A stretch of 64,000 nucleotides of DNA from Streptomyces megasporus (GTDB lineage Bacteria > Actinomycetota > Actinomycetes > Streptomycetales > Streptomycetaceae): contig NZ_JODL01000031.1 in the NCBI RefSeq assembly GCF_000718985.1, forward strand, positions 24,712-88,711. The letters are read 5' to 3'. How positions within the stretch are numbered: position 1 is the stretch's first letter; each line of letters begins with the position of its first letter. The notes below the pieces were generated by a model. The model saw only the letters and a program-made list of their open reading frames with translations, was not told where the DNA came from and did no database searches. Positions 26,756 to 35,475 of the stretch are shown piece after piece. Made by a program: the position numbers and the translations under genes.

Positions 26756-27157
26756 TCAGTGGCGGGCGTGCCGCCCGTGCGGAACGCGCATCGGGTGCGT
26801 GCCCGGGCCGCCGGCGTGGGAGAACGGCTGCGTCCGCCAGTCCAGCCCCTCGGGCAGCGTCAGCAGCGTCGCGGCGTCCCGTTCCCGCGTCTCGTGCGCG
26901 GAGCCCTCGGGCCGGGCGTCGTCCACGGAGCGCCCCGACCCGTGACAGACCGTCAATCCGAAGGGATTCCACGGAGTCGGGCACAACGCGTGTTCGGGAA
27001 GCGTCTCCTCGTCGGCGAGCAGCGCTATCGGCTGCGAGCAGTCCGGGCAGACCACCCGGAAGATCTCGTAAGTCTCGTACGCCTCGTACTCCTCGTCGCC
27101 CTCCTCGTGGAGTTCGATGTCCGAACGACCGGCGTGGAGTGTCTTCACAGTGCGCAT
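26756..27157 (-). CDS. conserved hypothetical protein with a CxxC motif
   Basis: 133 residues from ATG 27157 preceded by GAGGGGGA. The N-terminal half is very acidic with Glu-Ala-Tyr-Glu repeats. A CPDC pair and two further Cys (HALCPTPW, LTVCHG) could bind zinc. The C-terminal ~50 residues are Pro/His/Arg-rich. I recognise it as a widely conserved Streptomyces protein of unknown function. It is divergent from the Lrp regulator gene. Confidence 0.7.
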   Translation of the reverse strand: MRTVKTLHAGRSDIELHEEGDEEYEAYETYEIFRVVCPDCSQPIALLADEETLPEHALCPTPWNPFGLTVCHGSGRSVDDARPEGSAHETRERDAATLLTLPEGLDWRTQPFSHAGGPGTHPMRVPHGRHARH

Positions 27158-27353
27158 GCAATCCCCCTCGGACGGGCCGCCGGAGGCGTCCGTATCCCTG
27201 GAAGCCCCGGCCACAGCAAGCATTTCCCTCCGTGACCGGCCCGTAACCGTCGCGCCTTGGCGTACACGGGGGCGCTTGTGTGTCGTTCGTCACACAAGCG
27301 CGCCGGAGGAGTGCGGCCGGCACGCCCGGTGTGCCCCGACGCGCCCGGCGCAG

Positions 27354-27359
27354 TAGGTT
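27354..27359 (+). promoter_or_regulatory. -10 element of a probably leaderless Lrp gene
   Basis: TAGGTT at 27354-27359 ends seven bases before the GTG start at 27367. That distance places transcription initiation at or next to the start codon. No ribosome binding site is present, which fits a leaderless mRNA. Confidence 0.5.
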
Positions 27360-27366
27360 GCCTGTC

Positions 27367-27807
27367 GTGGAGGAGCTGGATCGTCGCATCGTGGAGTTGC
27401 TCGTCAAGGACGGGCGGATGAGCTACACCGACCTGGGCAAGGCCACCGGCCTGTCCACCTCGGCGGTGCACCAGCGCGTCCGGCGCCTGGAGCAGCGCGG
27501 TGTCATCCGCGGGTACACGGCCGTCATCGACCCCGAGGCCGTCGGACTGCCGATGACCGCGTTCATCTCGGTCAAACCCTTCGACCCCAGCGCGCCGGAC
27601 GACATCGCCGACCGGCTCGCGGAGGTCCCCGAGATCGAGGCGTGCCACAGCGTCGCGGGCGACGAGAACTACATCCTCAAGGTCCGGGTCGCCTCGCCCA
27701 TAGAGCTGGAGCACCTGCTGGCCCGCATCCGCTCGATCGCCGGGGTCTCCACCCGCACCACCGTGGTGCTCTCCACCCCCTACGAGGCCCGGCCGCCCCG
27801 GATGTGA
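27367..27807 (+). CDS. Lrp/AsnC-family regulator
   Basis: 146 residues from GTG 27367. The N-terminal helix-turn-helix reads MSYTDLGKATGLSTSAVHQRV (shown here in part), followed by the RAM/AsnC ligand domain (residues ~65-140) ending CHSVAGDENYILKV and a final STRTTVVLS strand. Such proteins sense amino acids and form octamers. The start is chosen because of an appropriately spaced -10 box and the family's usual length of ~150 residues. It lies 81 bases before an amidohydrolase on the same strand, which it may regulate. Confidence 0.88.
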   Translation: MEELDRRIVELLVKDGRMSYTDLGKATGLSTSAVHQRVRRLEQRGVIRGYTAVIDPEAVGLPMTAFISVKPFDPSAPDDIADRLAEVPEIEACHSVAGDENYILKVRVASPIELEHLLARIRSIAGVSTRTTVVLSTPYEARPPRM

Positions 27808-27888
27808 GGAATCCGGGGGGAGGAATCCGGGGCGGCTCGACCACCCCCGGACCGTCCCGCGCGGTCGGGACGGGGGAGACTGGCGGTC

Positions 27889-29529
27889 ATGAGCGACACC
27901 ACGGCCCCCCTCGACCGGCCCCGCACCGTCCTGCTGCGCGGCGGTGAGATCCACAGCCCCGCCGACCCCTTCGCCACCGCCATGGTCGTCGACGGCGACA
28001 GCATCGCCTGGATCGGCTCGGAAGGCGCCGCGGACTCCTTCGCCGACGGCGTCGACGAGGTGATCCACCTCGACGGCGCGCTCGTCACGCCCGCCTTCAC
28101 CGACGCCCACGTCCACACCACCGCGACCGGTCTGGCGCTCACCGGCCTCGACCTGACCGGCGCCCGCTCCCTGGCCGACGCCCTGGCCCGCGTCCGGGCC
28201 CACGCCGAGGCCCGCCCCGGCGACCGGATCCTGCTCGGACACGGCTGGGACGCCGGCGCCTGGCCCGAGCAGCGGCCGCCCTCCCGCGCCGAACTCGACG
28301 AGGCCACCGGCGGCCGTCCGCTCTACCTCAGCCGTGTCGACGTCCACTCCGCGCTGGTCACCACCGCCCTGCTCGACCTCGTCCCCGGCATCGCCGACCT
28401 GCCCGGCCACAGGCCCGACGCCCCCCTGGCCGGGGACGCCCACCACGCGGTGCGGGCCGTCGCCCACGACTCCGTCACCCCGGCCCAGCGCGCCGAGGCC
28501 CAGCGTGCCGCCCTGCGTCACGCCGTCTCCCGCGGCATCGGCACCCTCCACGAGTGCGCGGGCCCCGAGATCTCCGGCGAGGACGACCTCACCGGTCTGC
28601 TGCGCCTGGCCGCCGAGGAGCCCGGCCCCCGCGTCCTCGGCTACTGGGCCGAACACGTCACCTCCGCCAAGGCCGCGGAGCGGGTGCGGGAGTTGGGCGC
28701 TCTCGGCGCCGCGGGGGACCTCTTCGTCGACGGCTCCCTGGGCTCCCACACCGCCCACCTCCACGAGCCCTACGCCGACGCCGACCACCGCGGCGTCGCC
28801 CACCTCGACGCCGACGCCGTCGCCGCCCACGTCGTCGCCTGCACCGAGGCCGGCGTCCAGGCCGGATTCCACGCCATCGGCGACGCCGCCCTGACCGCCG
28901 TCACCGACGGGGTGCGGGCCGCCGCCGAACGAGTCGGCCTGGACCGGGTGCGGGCCGCCCGGCACCGCGTCGAGCACGCCGAGATGCTCGACCAGGCCAC
29001 CATCGCCGCCTTCGCCGAGTACGCCCTCACCGCGTCCGTGCAGCCCGCCTTCGACGCCGCCTGGGGCGGCGAGGACGGCATGTACGCCCGTCGCCTCGGT
29101 CCCGAGCGCGCCCGCACCCTCAACCCGTACGCGGCCATGCTGCGCGTCGGCATCCCCCTCGCGTTCGGGTCCGACAGCCCCGTCACCCCGCTCGACCCCT
29201 GGGGCACCCTGCGGGCCGCGGCCTTCCACCGCACCCCCGAGCACCGGATCTCCGTCCGCGCCGCCTTCACCGCCCACACCCGCGGCGGCTGGCGGGCGAT
29301 CGGCCGCGACGACGCCGGCGTCCTCGTCCCCGGCGCCCCGGCCGACTACGCGATCTGGCGCGTCGGCGATCTGGTGGTGCAGGTGCCCGACGACCGGATC
29401 GCCGCCTGGTCCACCGACCCGCGCTCCGGCACCCCGGGCCTGCCCGACCTCACCCCCGGCCGCGACCTGCCCGTCTGTCTGCGGACGGTGGTCGCCGGAC
29501 GGACGGTGTACACGCACTCGAACGAGTGA
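27889..29529 (+). CDS. metal-dependent amidohydrolase (Amidohydro_3, YtcJ type)
   Basis: 546 residues. The metal-binding signature FTDAHVHTTATG follows an N-terminal beta-sandwich. Later barrel residues are GFHAIGDAAL, RHRVEHAEML and FGSDSPVTPLDPWGTL, all matching the YtcJ/exoenzyme-regulatory-protein group of amidohydrolases. It is cytoplasmic, with no signal peptide. The natural substrate of this group is mostly unknown. The Lrp gene just upstream suggests a link to amino-acid-derived amides. Confidence 0.85.
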   Translation: MSDTTAPLDRPRTVLLRGGEIHSPADPFATAMVVDGDSIAWIGSEGAADSFADGVDEVIHLDGALVTPAFTDAHVHTTATGLALTGLDLTGARSLADALARVRAHAEARPGDRILLGHGWDAGAWPEQRPPSRAELDEATGGRPLYLSRVDVHSALVTTALLDLVPGIADLPGHRPDAPLAGDAHHAVRAVAHDSVTPAQRAEAQRAALRHAVSRGIGTLHECAGPEISGEDDLTGLLRLAAEEPGPRVLGYWAEHVTSAKAAERVRELGALGAAGDLFVDGSLGSHTAHLHEPYADADHRGVAHLDADAVAAHVVACTEAGVQAGFHAIGDAALTAVTDGVRAAAERVGLDRVRAARHRVEHAEMLDQATIAAFAEYALTASVQPAFDAAWGGEDGMYARRLGPERARTLNPYAAMLRVGIPLAFGSDSPVTPLDPWGTLRAAAFHRTPEHRISVRAAFTAHTRGGWRAIGRDDAGVLVPGAPADYAIWRVGDLVVQVPDDRIAAWSTDPRSGTPGLPDLTPGRDLPVCLRTVVAGRTVYTHSNE

Positions 29530-29601
29530 CGTCCCGGCCGGCGGGTACCTCCGATCGATGTTCCCTTCTCCGGTCGCCGCCCGGCTTCGCTCTCCTCTCT
29601 G

Positions 29602-29630
29602 ACCTGCTGTTTTTGTGAAAAACCGCAGGT
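29602..29630. terminator. hairpin after the amidohydrolase gene
   Basis: Arms ACCTGC (29602-29607) and GCAGGT (29625-29630) continue after a 2x2 mismatch into TTTTT/AAAAA, with a 3-base loop. It lies 73 bases after the amidohydrolase stop and 11 bases before the -35 element at 29641. Confidence 0.5.
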
Positions 29631-29640
29631 GGGGAGGGTG

Positions 29641-29671
29641 TTGACAGGCGGCGGCCGTCGGCCGGTAGGTT
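29641..29671 (+). promoter_or_regulatory. HrdB-type promoter
   Basis: TTGACA (29641-29646), 19-base spacer, TAGGTT (29666-29671). It is one of the best vegetative promoters in the window. Transcription would start near 29678, 408 bases before lnt. Confidence 0.6.
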
Positions 29672-29677
29672 CTGCCG

Positions 29678-29850
29678 AGTCCACCACAGGACGTTCGACC
29701 GGGGACCCTCCGCGCGCAGTCGTCGAACGAGCTGGGCCATGGGCGGTGCGTCCCACCGGCGTACGGCCGGGAACCAGGTCCAGCGCCCGCGGCTCGGGGA
29801 CGGAAGGGTCCGGACCGGTCGGCAGGTGCGACCCGGGAAGGGGCCCGGAC
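29678..29850 (+). ncRNA. candidate rod-shaped structured RNA (6S-like?)
   Basis: Downstream of the promoter at 29641-29671 the sequence folds into a long rod. GACCGG (29697-29702) pairs with 29815-29820, GGACCCT (29703-29709) with 29805-29811, and CCG (29710-29712) with 29801-29803. Then an asymmetric bubble of 15 and 4 bases follows. CGAGC (29728-29732) pairs with 29792-29796 and GGGC (29734-29737) with 29785-29788. A single large bubble flanked by GAGC/GCTC pairs in a ~160-base rod recalls 6S RNA. It could instead be the lnt leader. Ends are approximate. Confidence 0.35.
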
Positions 29851-30085
29851 GCTCAGTAGACAACGGCTCTGGGCCGATCCGCAGCCGGCGGACCCCAGGC
29901 CGGCCCGAAGGGCACCGGGCCCCGATCCCGCGACGATCCGCCGGACCCCCGGCCCCCGCCGTCCCGCCGGACGGTCCCCCGCCGTCTTCCACCGCGTGAG
30001 CGCGCCCCACCCCCGGCCCACCATGGCCCCCCGGCGTTGTACGGTCGGGCTCGTCACCGCACGACCTGCAAGGAAGGCCGCGACC

Positions 30086-31870
30086 GTGCCATCGGGCCCC
30101 GACACCACCGCCGAAGCCGAGACCAAGGGTCCGGCCGCCGGACGGACGGACGAACCGCCGCGCCGCCGGGCGGACGCGCCCGACACCGCGCCCGACACCG
30201 CACCTGAGACCGCGCCCGACACGGCCTCCACCGGCCGTTCCGGTCGCCGCCCCCTGGCCCGGTTGGCCCGCCTGGCGCGCCGTGAGGCGTACCGCACGGC
30301 GGCGGCCGTCGCGAGCGGCGTCGCCCTGGCCGTCGCCTTCCCGCCCTACGACCTGTGGCCGCTGTCGATCGTCGCCGTCGCCGCGCTCGCCCTCCTCACC
30401 CGGGGACGGACCGCGCGGCAGGGGGCCTGGCTCGGCCTCGCCATGGGGCTGCCGTTCTTCCTCGTGCTGCTCAAGTGGCTCAACGTCGTCGGCTGGGACG
30501 CGGTGTTCGGCCTGGCCCTGGTGGAGGCGCTGTTCTTCGTGCCGATGGGCGCCGGTCTGGCCCTCGTCTCGCGGCTGCCCCTGTGGCCGCTGTGGGGGGC
30601 CTGCCTGTGGGTCGCCCAGGAGTGGGCCCGTGACCGCATCCCCTTCGGCGGCTTCCCCTGGGGGCGGCTGGCCTTCGCCAACACCGCCTCGCCCCTGACC
30701 CCACTGGCGGCCCTGGGCGGCGCCCCCCTGGTCACCTTCGCCGCCGCGCTGACCGGCGGCCTGCTCGCCGCGGCGGCCGTGGCCGTGTGGCGGTCGCGCG
30801 GACGCCGTGACCGCGCGGACGGCCCCGGACCGGTGCGCGCCGCGCTCCCGGCCGCGGGGGCCGTCGGCCTCGCCGCCGCCGTCACCGCCTCCGGGTACGC
30901 CGTGCCGGTCCCCACCGAGGCCGCCGACACCGTCCGCATCGCCGTCGTCCAGGGCAACGTCCAGCGGCCCGGCATGGACTTCCTCGGCCGCCCCATGCTG
31001 ATCCTCGACAACCACGTCCGCGCCACCCTGGAATTGGCCGAGGACGTGGCGGAGGGCCGGGTGGAGCGGCCCGAGCTGGTGATCTGGCCGGAGAACGCCT
31101 CCGACCTGGACCCCCACCGGTACCCCGAGGCGTACGCGGCCATCGACCGGGCCGCGAAGGCCGTGGGCGTCCCGATCCTCGTCGGCGCCCTCGTCGACCA
31201 CCCGACCCACGAGGGGTACGTCGAGAACCAGGGCATCGTCTGGGACCCCGGGACCGGCCCCGGCGCCTCCTACACCAAGCAGCACCCGGTGCCCTTCGGC
31301 GAGTACGTGCCCTACCGCGAGCAGCTCAGCAAGGTGATCACCCGCCTCGAGCGCGTCCCGCGCGACTTCTGGCCCGGGGAGCGCACCGGAGTGCTGGACG
31401 TGGGCCCGGCGCGGCTCGGCGACGTCATCTGCTTCGAGGTGGCCTACGACGAGATCGTGCGCGACACCGTCAACGACGGCGCCCGTGCCCTGGTCGTCCA
31501 GACCAACAACGCCACCTACGGCCGCACCGGCCAGCCCGAGCAGCAGCTCGCCATGTCCCGGCTGAGGGCCGTGGAGCACGGGCGGGCCGTCGTCACCGCC
31601 GCCACCAGCGGCATCAGCGCGATCGTGGCTCCCGACGGCGCGATAGAGCAGCGGACGGAGGAATTCACCCGGGACGTGCTCGTCGCAGACCTCCCCTTGC
31701 GCGACGAGATCACCCTCTCCGACCGAATCGGCTCCGCGCCGGAGTGGGTGCTCGCTATCGTGGGCGTCCTGTCCTGCGCCGCGGCGTACGTCCTCGGCCG
31801 TCGGGGGGCAGGCAGAACGGGACAGAGGGGAAGAGGCAGCGACAGTGAACGACGCCCGACAGCGCCGTAA
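30086..31870 (+). CDS. lnt: apolipoprotein N-acyltransferase
   Basis: 594 residues from GTG 30086 after AAGGAAGG. A ~60-residue N-terminal extension contains imperfect Asp-Thr-Ala-Pro repeats. About six membrane helices follow, then the periplasm-facing nitrilase domain. The triad is visible: VIWPENAS (Glu), YTKQHPVPFGEY (Lys) and GDVICFEVAYD (Cys). Lnt adds the third acyl chain to the Cys of lipoproteins. The 3' end overlaps the mannosyltransferase gene by 26 bases; in some actinobacteria these two proteins are fused or paired. Confidence 0.9.
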   Translation: MPSGPDTTAEAETKGPAAGRTDEPPRRRADAPDTAPDTAPETAPDTASTGRSGRRPLARLARLARREAYRTAAAVASGVALAVAFPPYDLWPLSIVAVAALALLTRGRTARQGAWLGLAMGLPFFLVLLKWLNVVGWDAVFGLALVEALFFVPMGAGLALVSRLPLWPLWGACLWVAQEWARDRIPFGGFPWGRLAFANTASPLTPLAALGGAPLVTFAAALTGGLLAAAAVAVWRSRGRRDRADGPGPVRAALPAAGAVGLAAAVTASGYAVPVPTEAADTVRIAVVQGNVQRPGMDFLGRPMLILDNHVRATLELAEDVAEGRVERPELVIWPENASDLDPHRYPEAYAAIDRAAKAVGVPILVGALVDHPTHEGYVENQGIVWDPGTGPGASYTKQHPVPFGEYVPYREQLSKVITRLERVPRDFWPGERTGVLDVGPARLGDVICFEVAYDEIVRDTVNDGARALVVQTNNATYGRTGQPEQQLAMSRLRAVEHGRAVVTAATSGISAIVAPDGAIEQRTEEFTRDVLVADLPLRDEITLSDRIGSAPEWVLAIVGVLSCAAAYVLGRRGAGRTGQRGRGSDSERRPTAP

Positions 31871-32618
31871 GGGCCCGCTCGGCAGCATCCTGGTGATCAT
31901 CCCGACCTACAACGAGGTCGACAACATCCGCCGGGTCGTCACCAGAGTCCGCGAGACCGTCCCCGAGGCCCACGTCCTCGTCGCCGACGACAACAGCCCC
32001 GACGGGACGGGGAAGGTCGCCGACGAACTCGCCGCCGCCGACGAACGGGTCCGGGTCCTGCACCGCAAGGGCAAGGAGGGGCTCGGCGCCGCCTACCTGG
32101 CCGGCTTCCGCTGGGGCATCGACAACGGCTACGACGTCCTGGTCGAGATGGACGCCGACGGCTCCCACCAGCCCGAGGAGCTGCCGCGGCTGCTCACCGC
32201 GCTCAAGGGCGCCGACCTGGTGCTCGGCTCGCGCTGGGTGCCGGGCGGGCGCGTGGTCAACTGGCCCCGGCACCGGGAGATCCTCTCCCGCGGCGGCAGC
32301 ACCTACTCCCGACTGCTGTTGGGGGTGCCCATCCGCGACGTCACCGGCGGCTACCGGGCCTTCCGCAAGGAGACCCTGCTGGGACTGGGCATGGACGACG
32401 TGGCCTCCCAGGGATACTGCTTCCAGGTCGACCTCGCCCACCGCGCCGTGCGGGCCGGGTTCCAGGTGGTGGAGGTGCCCATCACCTTCGTCGAGCGCGA
32501 GCGCGGCGACAGCAAGATGAGCCGCGACATCGTCGCCGAGGCCCTGTGGCGGGTCACGGCCTGGGGCGTGCGCTCCCGGGTGGATCAGGTCCTCGGACGC
32601 AGCAGGCACACTGGATGA
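31845..32618 (+). CDS. ppm: polyprenol-phosphate mannose synthase (GT2)
   Basis: 257 residues from GTG 31845, inside the end of lnt. The GT2 fold is clear: VIIPTYNEVDNI, ADDNSPDGTG, EMDADGSHQPEELP with the DxD metal motif, and TGGYRAFRKE. It transfers mannose from GDP-mannose to polyprenyl phosphate, the donor for protein O-mannosylation and lipoglycans. No C-terminal membrane anchor is present, so it is the soluble domain working beside Lnt. The FxsA gene starts one base after its stop. Confidence 0.9.
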   Translation: MNDARQRRKGPLGSILVIIPTYNEVDNIRRVVTRVRETVPEAHVLVADDNSPDGTGKVADELAAADERVRVLHRKGKEGLGAAYLAGFRWGIDNGYDVLVEMDADGSHQPEELPRLLTALKGADLVLGSRWVPGGRVVNWPRHREILSRGGSTYSRLLLGVPIRDVTGGYRAFRKETLLGLGMDDVASQGYCFQVDLAHRAVRAGFQVVEVPITFVERERGDSKMSRDIVAEALWRVTAWGVRSRVDQVLGRSRHTG

Positions 32619-32619
32619 C

Positions 32620-33258
32620 ATGACGACCGGCGTACCGTACCCGTACGAGCCTCCGCGGCAGCGCCCCCGGAGCGAACCGCACGCCCGGCCCGGCGAGGGG
32701 CCCCGACGCCCGCGCGGCCGGAAACTCCTCCCCCTGGGCGTCGCCGCCTTCGCGGTGCTGGAGATCTGGCTGCTGACGCTGCTGGCGGACGCCACGAACG
32801 GACTGGTCGTCCTGGCCGTCCTCGCCGCGGGGGTGGTGCTGGGCGCCGCGGCCGTCAAGCGCGCGGGACGGCGCGCCTGGCGCGGCCTGGTCGAGACGGT
32901 GGAGAGCCTCCAGCCGGGTGCCGACCCCTCGGCCCGCGAGGCCGCGGAGGCCGGACGGCGCGGCGGGCACGGGTTCGCCATGCTCGGCGGGCTGCTGCTG
33001 ATGGTGCCCGGCCTGATCTCCGACGCCGTCGGCCTGCTCTGCCTGTTCCCGCCGACCGCGGCGGTGCTGCGCCGGGGCGTCGAGCGCCGGCTCGCCCGCC
33101 GCGCGGGCTTCGCGCCCGGCTCCCTCGGCGACGCGTTCCGGCAGGCCCGCACGGCGGAGGAGCAACTGCGCATCCACCGTCCCGACGGCAAGGTCGTCCA
33201 GGGCGAGGTCCTGCGCGAGGGGACCGTCCGCGAGGAGGGCGAGGGAAGCGTGAGGTAG
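32620..33258 (+). CDS. fxsA: FxsA-family membrane protein
   Basis: 212 residues from ATG 32620, immediately after the mannose synthase stop. A Pro/Arg-rich N-terminus of ~40 residues precedes membrane segments (LLPLGVAAFAVLEIWLLTLL, VVLAVLAAGVVLG, FAMLGGLLLMVPGLISDAVG). The last, with its PG-hinge, is the FxsA hallmark. E. coli FxsA relieves F-plasmid exclusion of phage T7; the role here is unknown. It closes the lnt-ppm-fxsA operon. Confidence 0.85.
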   Translation: MTTGVPYPYEPPRQRPRSEPHARPGEGPRRPRGRKLLPLGVAAFAVLEIWLLTLLADATNGLVVLAVLAAGVVLGAAAVKRAGRRAWRGLVETVESLQPGADPSAREAAEAGRRGGHGFAMLGGLLLMVPGLISDAVGLLCLFPPTAAVLRRGVERRLARRAGFAPGSLGDAFRQARTAEEQLRIHRPDGKVVQGEVLREGTVREEGEGSVR

Positions 33259-33280
33259 CCCGCCGCCCGGCGGGCACGTG

Positions 33281-33317
33281 CGAGGGCCCGGCCACCCCGT
33301 GGGTGGCCGGGCCCTCG
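33281..33317. terminator. bidirectional terminator between fxsA and rbpA
   Basis: Perfect 17-bp inverted repeat (33281-33297 with 33301-33317) with a 3-base loop between convergent genes. Confidence 0.8.
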
Positions 33318-33357
33318 CGTACGTCTCTCGTGCGCCGTGGCACGGCGTGGGCCGCCG

Positions 33358-33735
33358 TCAGGCGGACTTGCGCTTGCTGTCCCGCGGGTGCACGGCGATG
33401 TTCATCGTGCCGGAGCGCAGGACCGCCAGCCTCTCGGCCAGTACCTCCTCCAGCTCCTCGCGGGTGCGCCGCTCCATGAGCATGTCCCAGTGCGTGCGCG
33501 CGGGCTTGCTCTTCTTCTCCTCAGGCCCCTCGCCGTTCACCAGAAGCGCCTGGGAGCCGCAGACCTTGCACTCCCACTCCGGCGGAATCTCGGCCTCGAC
33601 CGAGAACGGCATCTCGAACCGATGGCCGTTCTGGCATGCGTACTCCACGGCCTGGCGTGGCGCCAGGTCGATACCGCGGTCGGTCTCGTAGCTGGTCACC
33701 ACGAGTCGCGTGCCGCGAAGAGCTCGCTCACTCAT
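33358..33735 (-). CDS. rbpA: RNA polymerase-binding protein RbpA
   Basis: 125 residues from ATG 33735 after GGGAGG. The N-terminal core domain holds the Cys/His zinc-type cluster (YACQNGHRF, WECKVCGSQALL). The C-terminal sigma-interaction domain reads RTHWDMLMERRTREELEEVL. RbpA binds HrdB-type sigma and stabilises open complexes; in Streptomyces it contributes to basal rifampicin tolerance and is controlled by sigmaR. A sigmaR-type promoter is present at 33797-33822. The neighbours match the conserved lnt-ppm-fxsA-rbpA block. Confidence 0.95.
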   Translation of the reverse strand: MSERALRGTRLVVTSYETDRGIDLAPRQAVEYACQNGHRFEMPFSVEAEIPPEWECKVCGSQALLVNGEGPEEKKSKPARTHWDMLMERRTREELEEVLAERLAVLRSGTMNIAVHPRDSKRKSA

Positions 33736-33796
33736 GAATCGTGCCTCCCGGGCTTGTCGCCCACAGGACAGGTGTCGCTGTCGTCGTCATCCGGTC

Positions 33797-33822
33797 AACG
33801 TCCGGTCGGCGGTGAAGATTCC
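33797..33822 (-). promoter_or_regulatory. sigmaR (thiol-stress) promoter of rbpA
   Basis: On the minus strand GGAAT (33822-33818), exactly 18 bases, then GTT (33799-33797): the sigmaR consensus. It lies 62 bases before the rbpA start. Confidence 0.75.
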
Positions 33823-34000
33823 CGATCTGGGAGATGCGTCGCCCGTCGTGCCGCCGCCTCGTCGGATATGCGGTACCCGTCGCTGCCCGCTTTGTCACAT
33901 CCGGCCAGGGACGCGACGTAACGTTCGCCTATCTTTGACACGCAGTAACGGTCCATCCAACGAGCCGAAGGCGTACACTACCCGCCCTTTGCCCGATGGC

Positions 34001-35395
34001 CTAAATCCGATCCGGCTCCGCGGCGCGCACCGCCGCCATCGCTCGTCCCACCGGTACCCGCGTCAGCAGGACGAAACCCAGGACGAAGAAGATCACCAGG
34101 GAGATGATCGCGTCCCGGTAGCTCCCGGTGAGCTGGTAGGTCAGGCCGAACACCAGCGGTCCCAGCCAGCTCGTCCCGCGGTCGCTGACCTCGTAGAGCG
34201 AGAAGTACTCCGCCTCCTTGCCGGGCGGCACCAGTTGCGCGAACAGCGACCGCGACAGCGCCTGGGTGCCGCCCAGCACCATCCCGATCGCGGCGGCCAG
34301 CACGAAGAACCACACCGGCGCCCCGGCGGGCAGCACGTACCCGGCTCCCACCGTCGCCGTCCAGGCCACCAGCGAGCCCAGGATCGTGCGCTTGGCCCCG
34401 TAACGGACGGCCAGCCGGCCCAGCAGCAGCGCCCCCACCACGGCCAGGACCTGCACCAGCAGGATCGCGCCGATCAGCGTGGTCTGGTCCATCCCCAGCT
34501 CCCTGGAGCCGAACACCGACGCCTGGGTGATCACCGTCTGCACGCCGTCGTTGTAGAGCAGGTAGGCCAGCAGGAACAGCAGGGTCAGCGGGTACCGCCG
34601 CAGCTCGCGCAGCGTGCCGGCGAGCTGTCGCCAACCGCCGCCGAGGGAGGCCCGCGCGCCGCCCGCCGCGTCCCCCGCCGAGCCCGGCCGGTCGCGCAGC
34701 CGCCGCAGCGGGACGATCGTGAAGATCGCCCACCACAGTCCGGCCGACGCCAGACAGATCCGCACCGCCGTGCCCTCGGTGACCCCCAGCGACTCGTGCC
34801 CGAGGAACAGCGCGAGGTTGGCCACCAGCACCAGCGCCCCGGCCGCGTAGCCGAAGGCCCAGCCGCGGGAGGAGACCGCGTCCCGCTCCTCGGGGGTGGC
34901 GATCTGCGGCAGGAACGAGTTGTAGATCACCGAGGCCGTGGCGAAGGAGACGTTCGCCACCACCAGCAGCGCCCCGCCCAGCAGGTAGCGGTCGCCGTCC
35001 AGGAAGAACATCCCCATGGTGGCCGTCGCCCCCAGGTAGGCGAACGCGCCCAGCAGGGGCCGCTTGCGGCCCGACCGGTCCGCGACCGCCGCCACCAGCG
35101 GCATCACCAGCACCGACAGCAGCACCGACAGGGAGACGACGTAGGCGAAGTACGACCCGGCCCGCACCGGGAGGCCCAGCGGGTGGACGTATCCGGCGGC
35201 GTCCGCGGCGGCCTCGGCGACCTCGGTCAGATAGGGCCCGAGGAAGACGGTGAGCACGCTGGTGGAGAAGACGGAGTTGGCCCAGTCGTAGAAGTACCAG
35301 CCGCGCTGCTCGCGCCGCCGTGCCGCCGCCTCCGCGGCGGCCCCGGAGCCGCCCCCCGGGTCGCCGTCCGTGCCCGTCACGGTCTCGGTGTCCAC
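34001..35395 (-). CDS. MFS transporter, UMF1/Atg22-like
   Basis: 464 residues from GTG 35395, with GAGGGGG upstream. A short acidic tail precedes GWYFYDWANSVFSTSVL, a signature of the UMF1 (Atg22-like) subgroup. Twelve membrane segments follow, including the cytoplasmic motif ADRSGRKRPLLG between helices 2 and 3. The substrate of bacterial members is unknown; the eukaryotic relative exports amino acids from vacuoles. It follows the GDPD gene on the same strand with an 80-base gap. Confidence 0.85.
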   Translation of the reverse strand: MDTETVTGTDGDPGGGSGAAAEAAARRREQRGWYFYDWANSVFSTSVLTVFLGPYLTEVAEAAADAAGYVHPLGLPVRAGSYFAYVVSLSVLLSVLVMPLVAAVADRSGRKRPLLGAFAYLGATATMGMFFLDGDRYLLGGALLVVANVSFATASVIYNSFLPQIATPEERDAVSSRGWAFGYAAGALVLVANLALFLGHESLGVTEGTAVRICLASAGLWWAIFTIVPLRRLRDRPGSAGDAAGGARASLGGGWRQLAGTLRELRRYPLTLLFLLAYLLYNDGVQTVITQASVFGSRELGMDQTTLIGAILLVQVLAVVGALLLGRLAVRYGAKRTILGSLVAWTATVGAGYVLPAGAPVWFFVLAAAIGMVLGGTQALSRSLFAQLVPPGKEAEYFSLYEVSDRGTSWLGPLVFGLTYQLTGSYRDAIISLVIFFVLGFVLLTRVPVGRAMAAVRAAEPDRI

Positions 35396-35475
35396 CCCAC
35401 GCCCCCTCGCGTCCGTACGCCGGCGGGGACGCGCGGAGGGAAGGCCCCGGTGTCGCGGGCGGCCGGACCGCCGAC

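Noticed and set aside
29678..29850. tmRNA, RNase P RNA or SRP RNA as identity of the structured region
   Set aside because: The tag frame, the GAGGAAAGTCC core and the GGAAGG tetraloop-type SRP apex of those RNAs are absent.
27145..30297. A 1050-codon minus-strand frame opposite the Lrp, amidohydrolase and RNA region
   Set aside because: It crosses gene boundaries and has low-complexity Gly/Val/Asp content typical of antisense frames.
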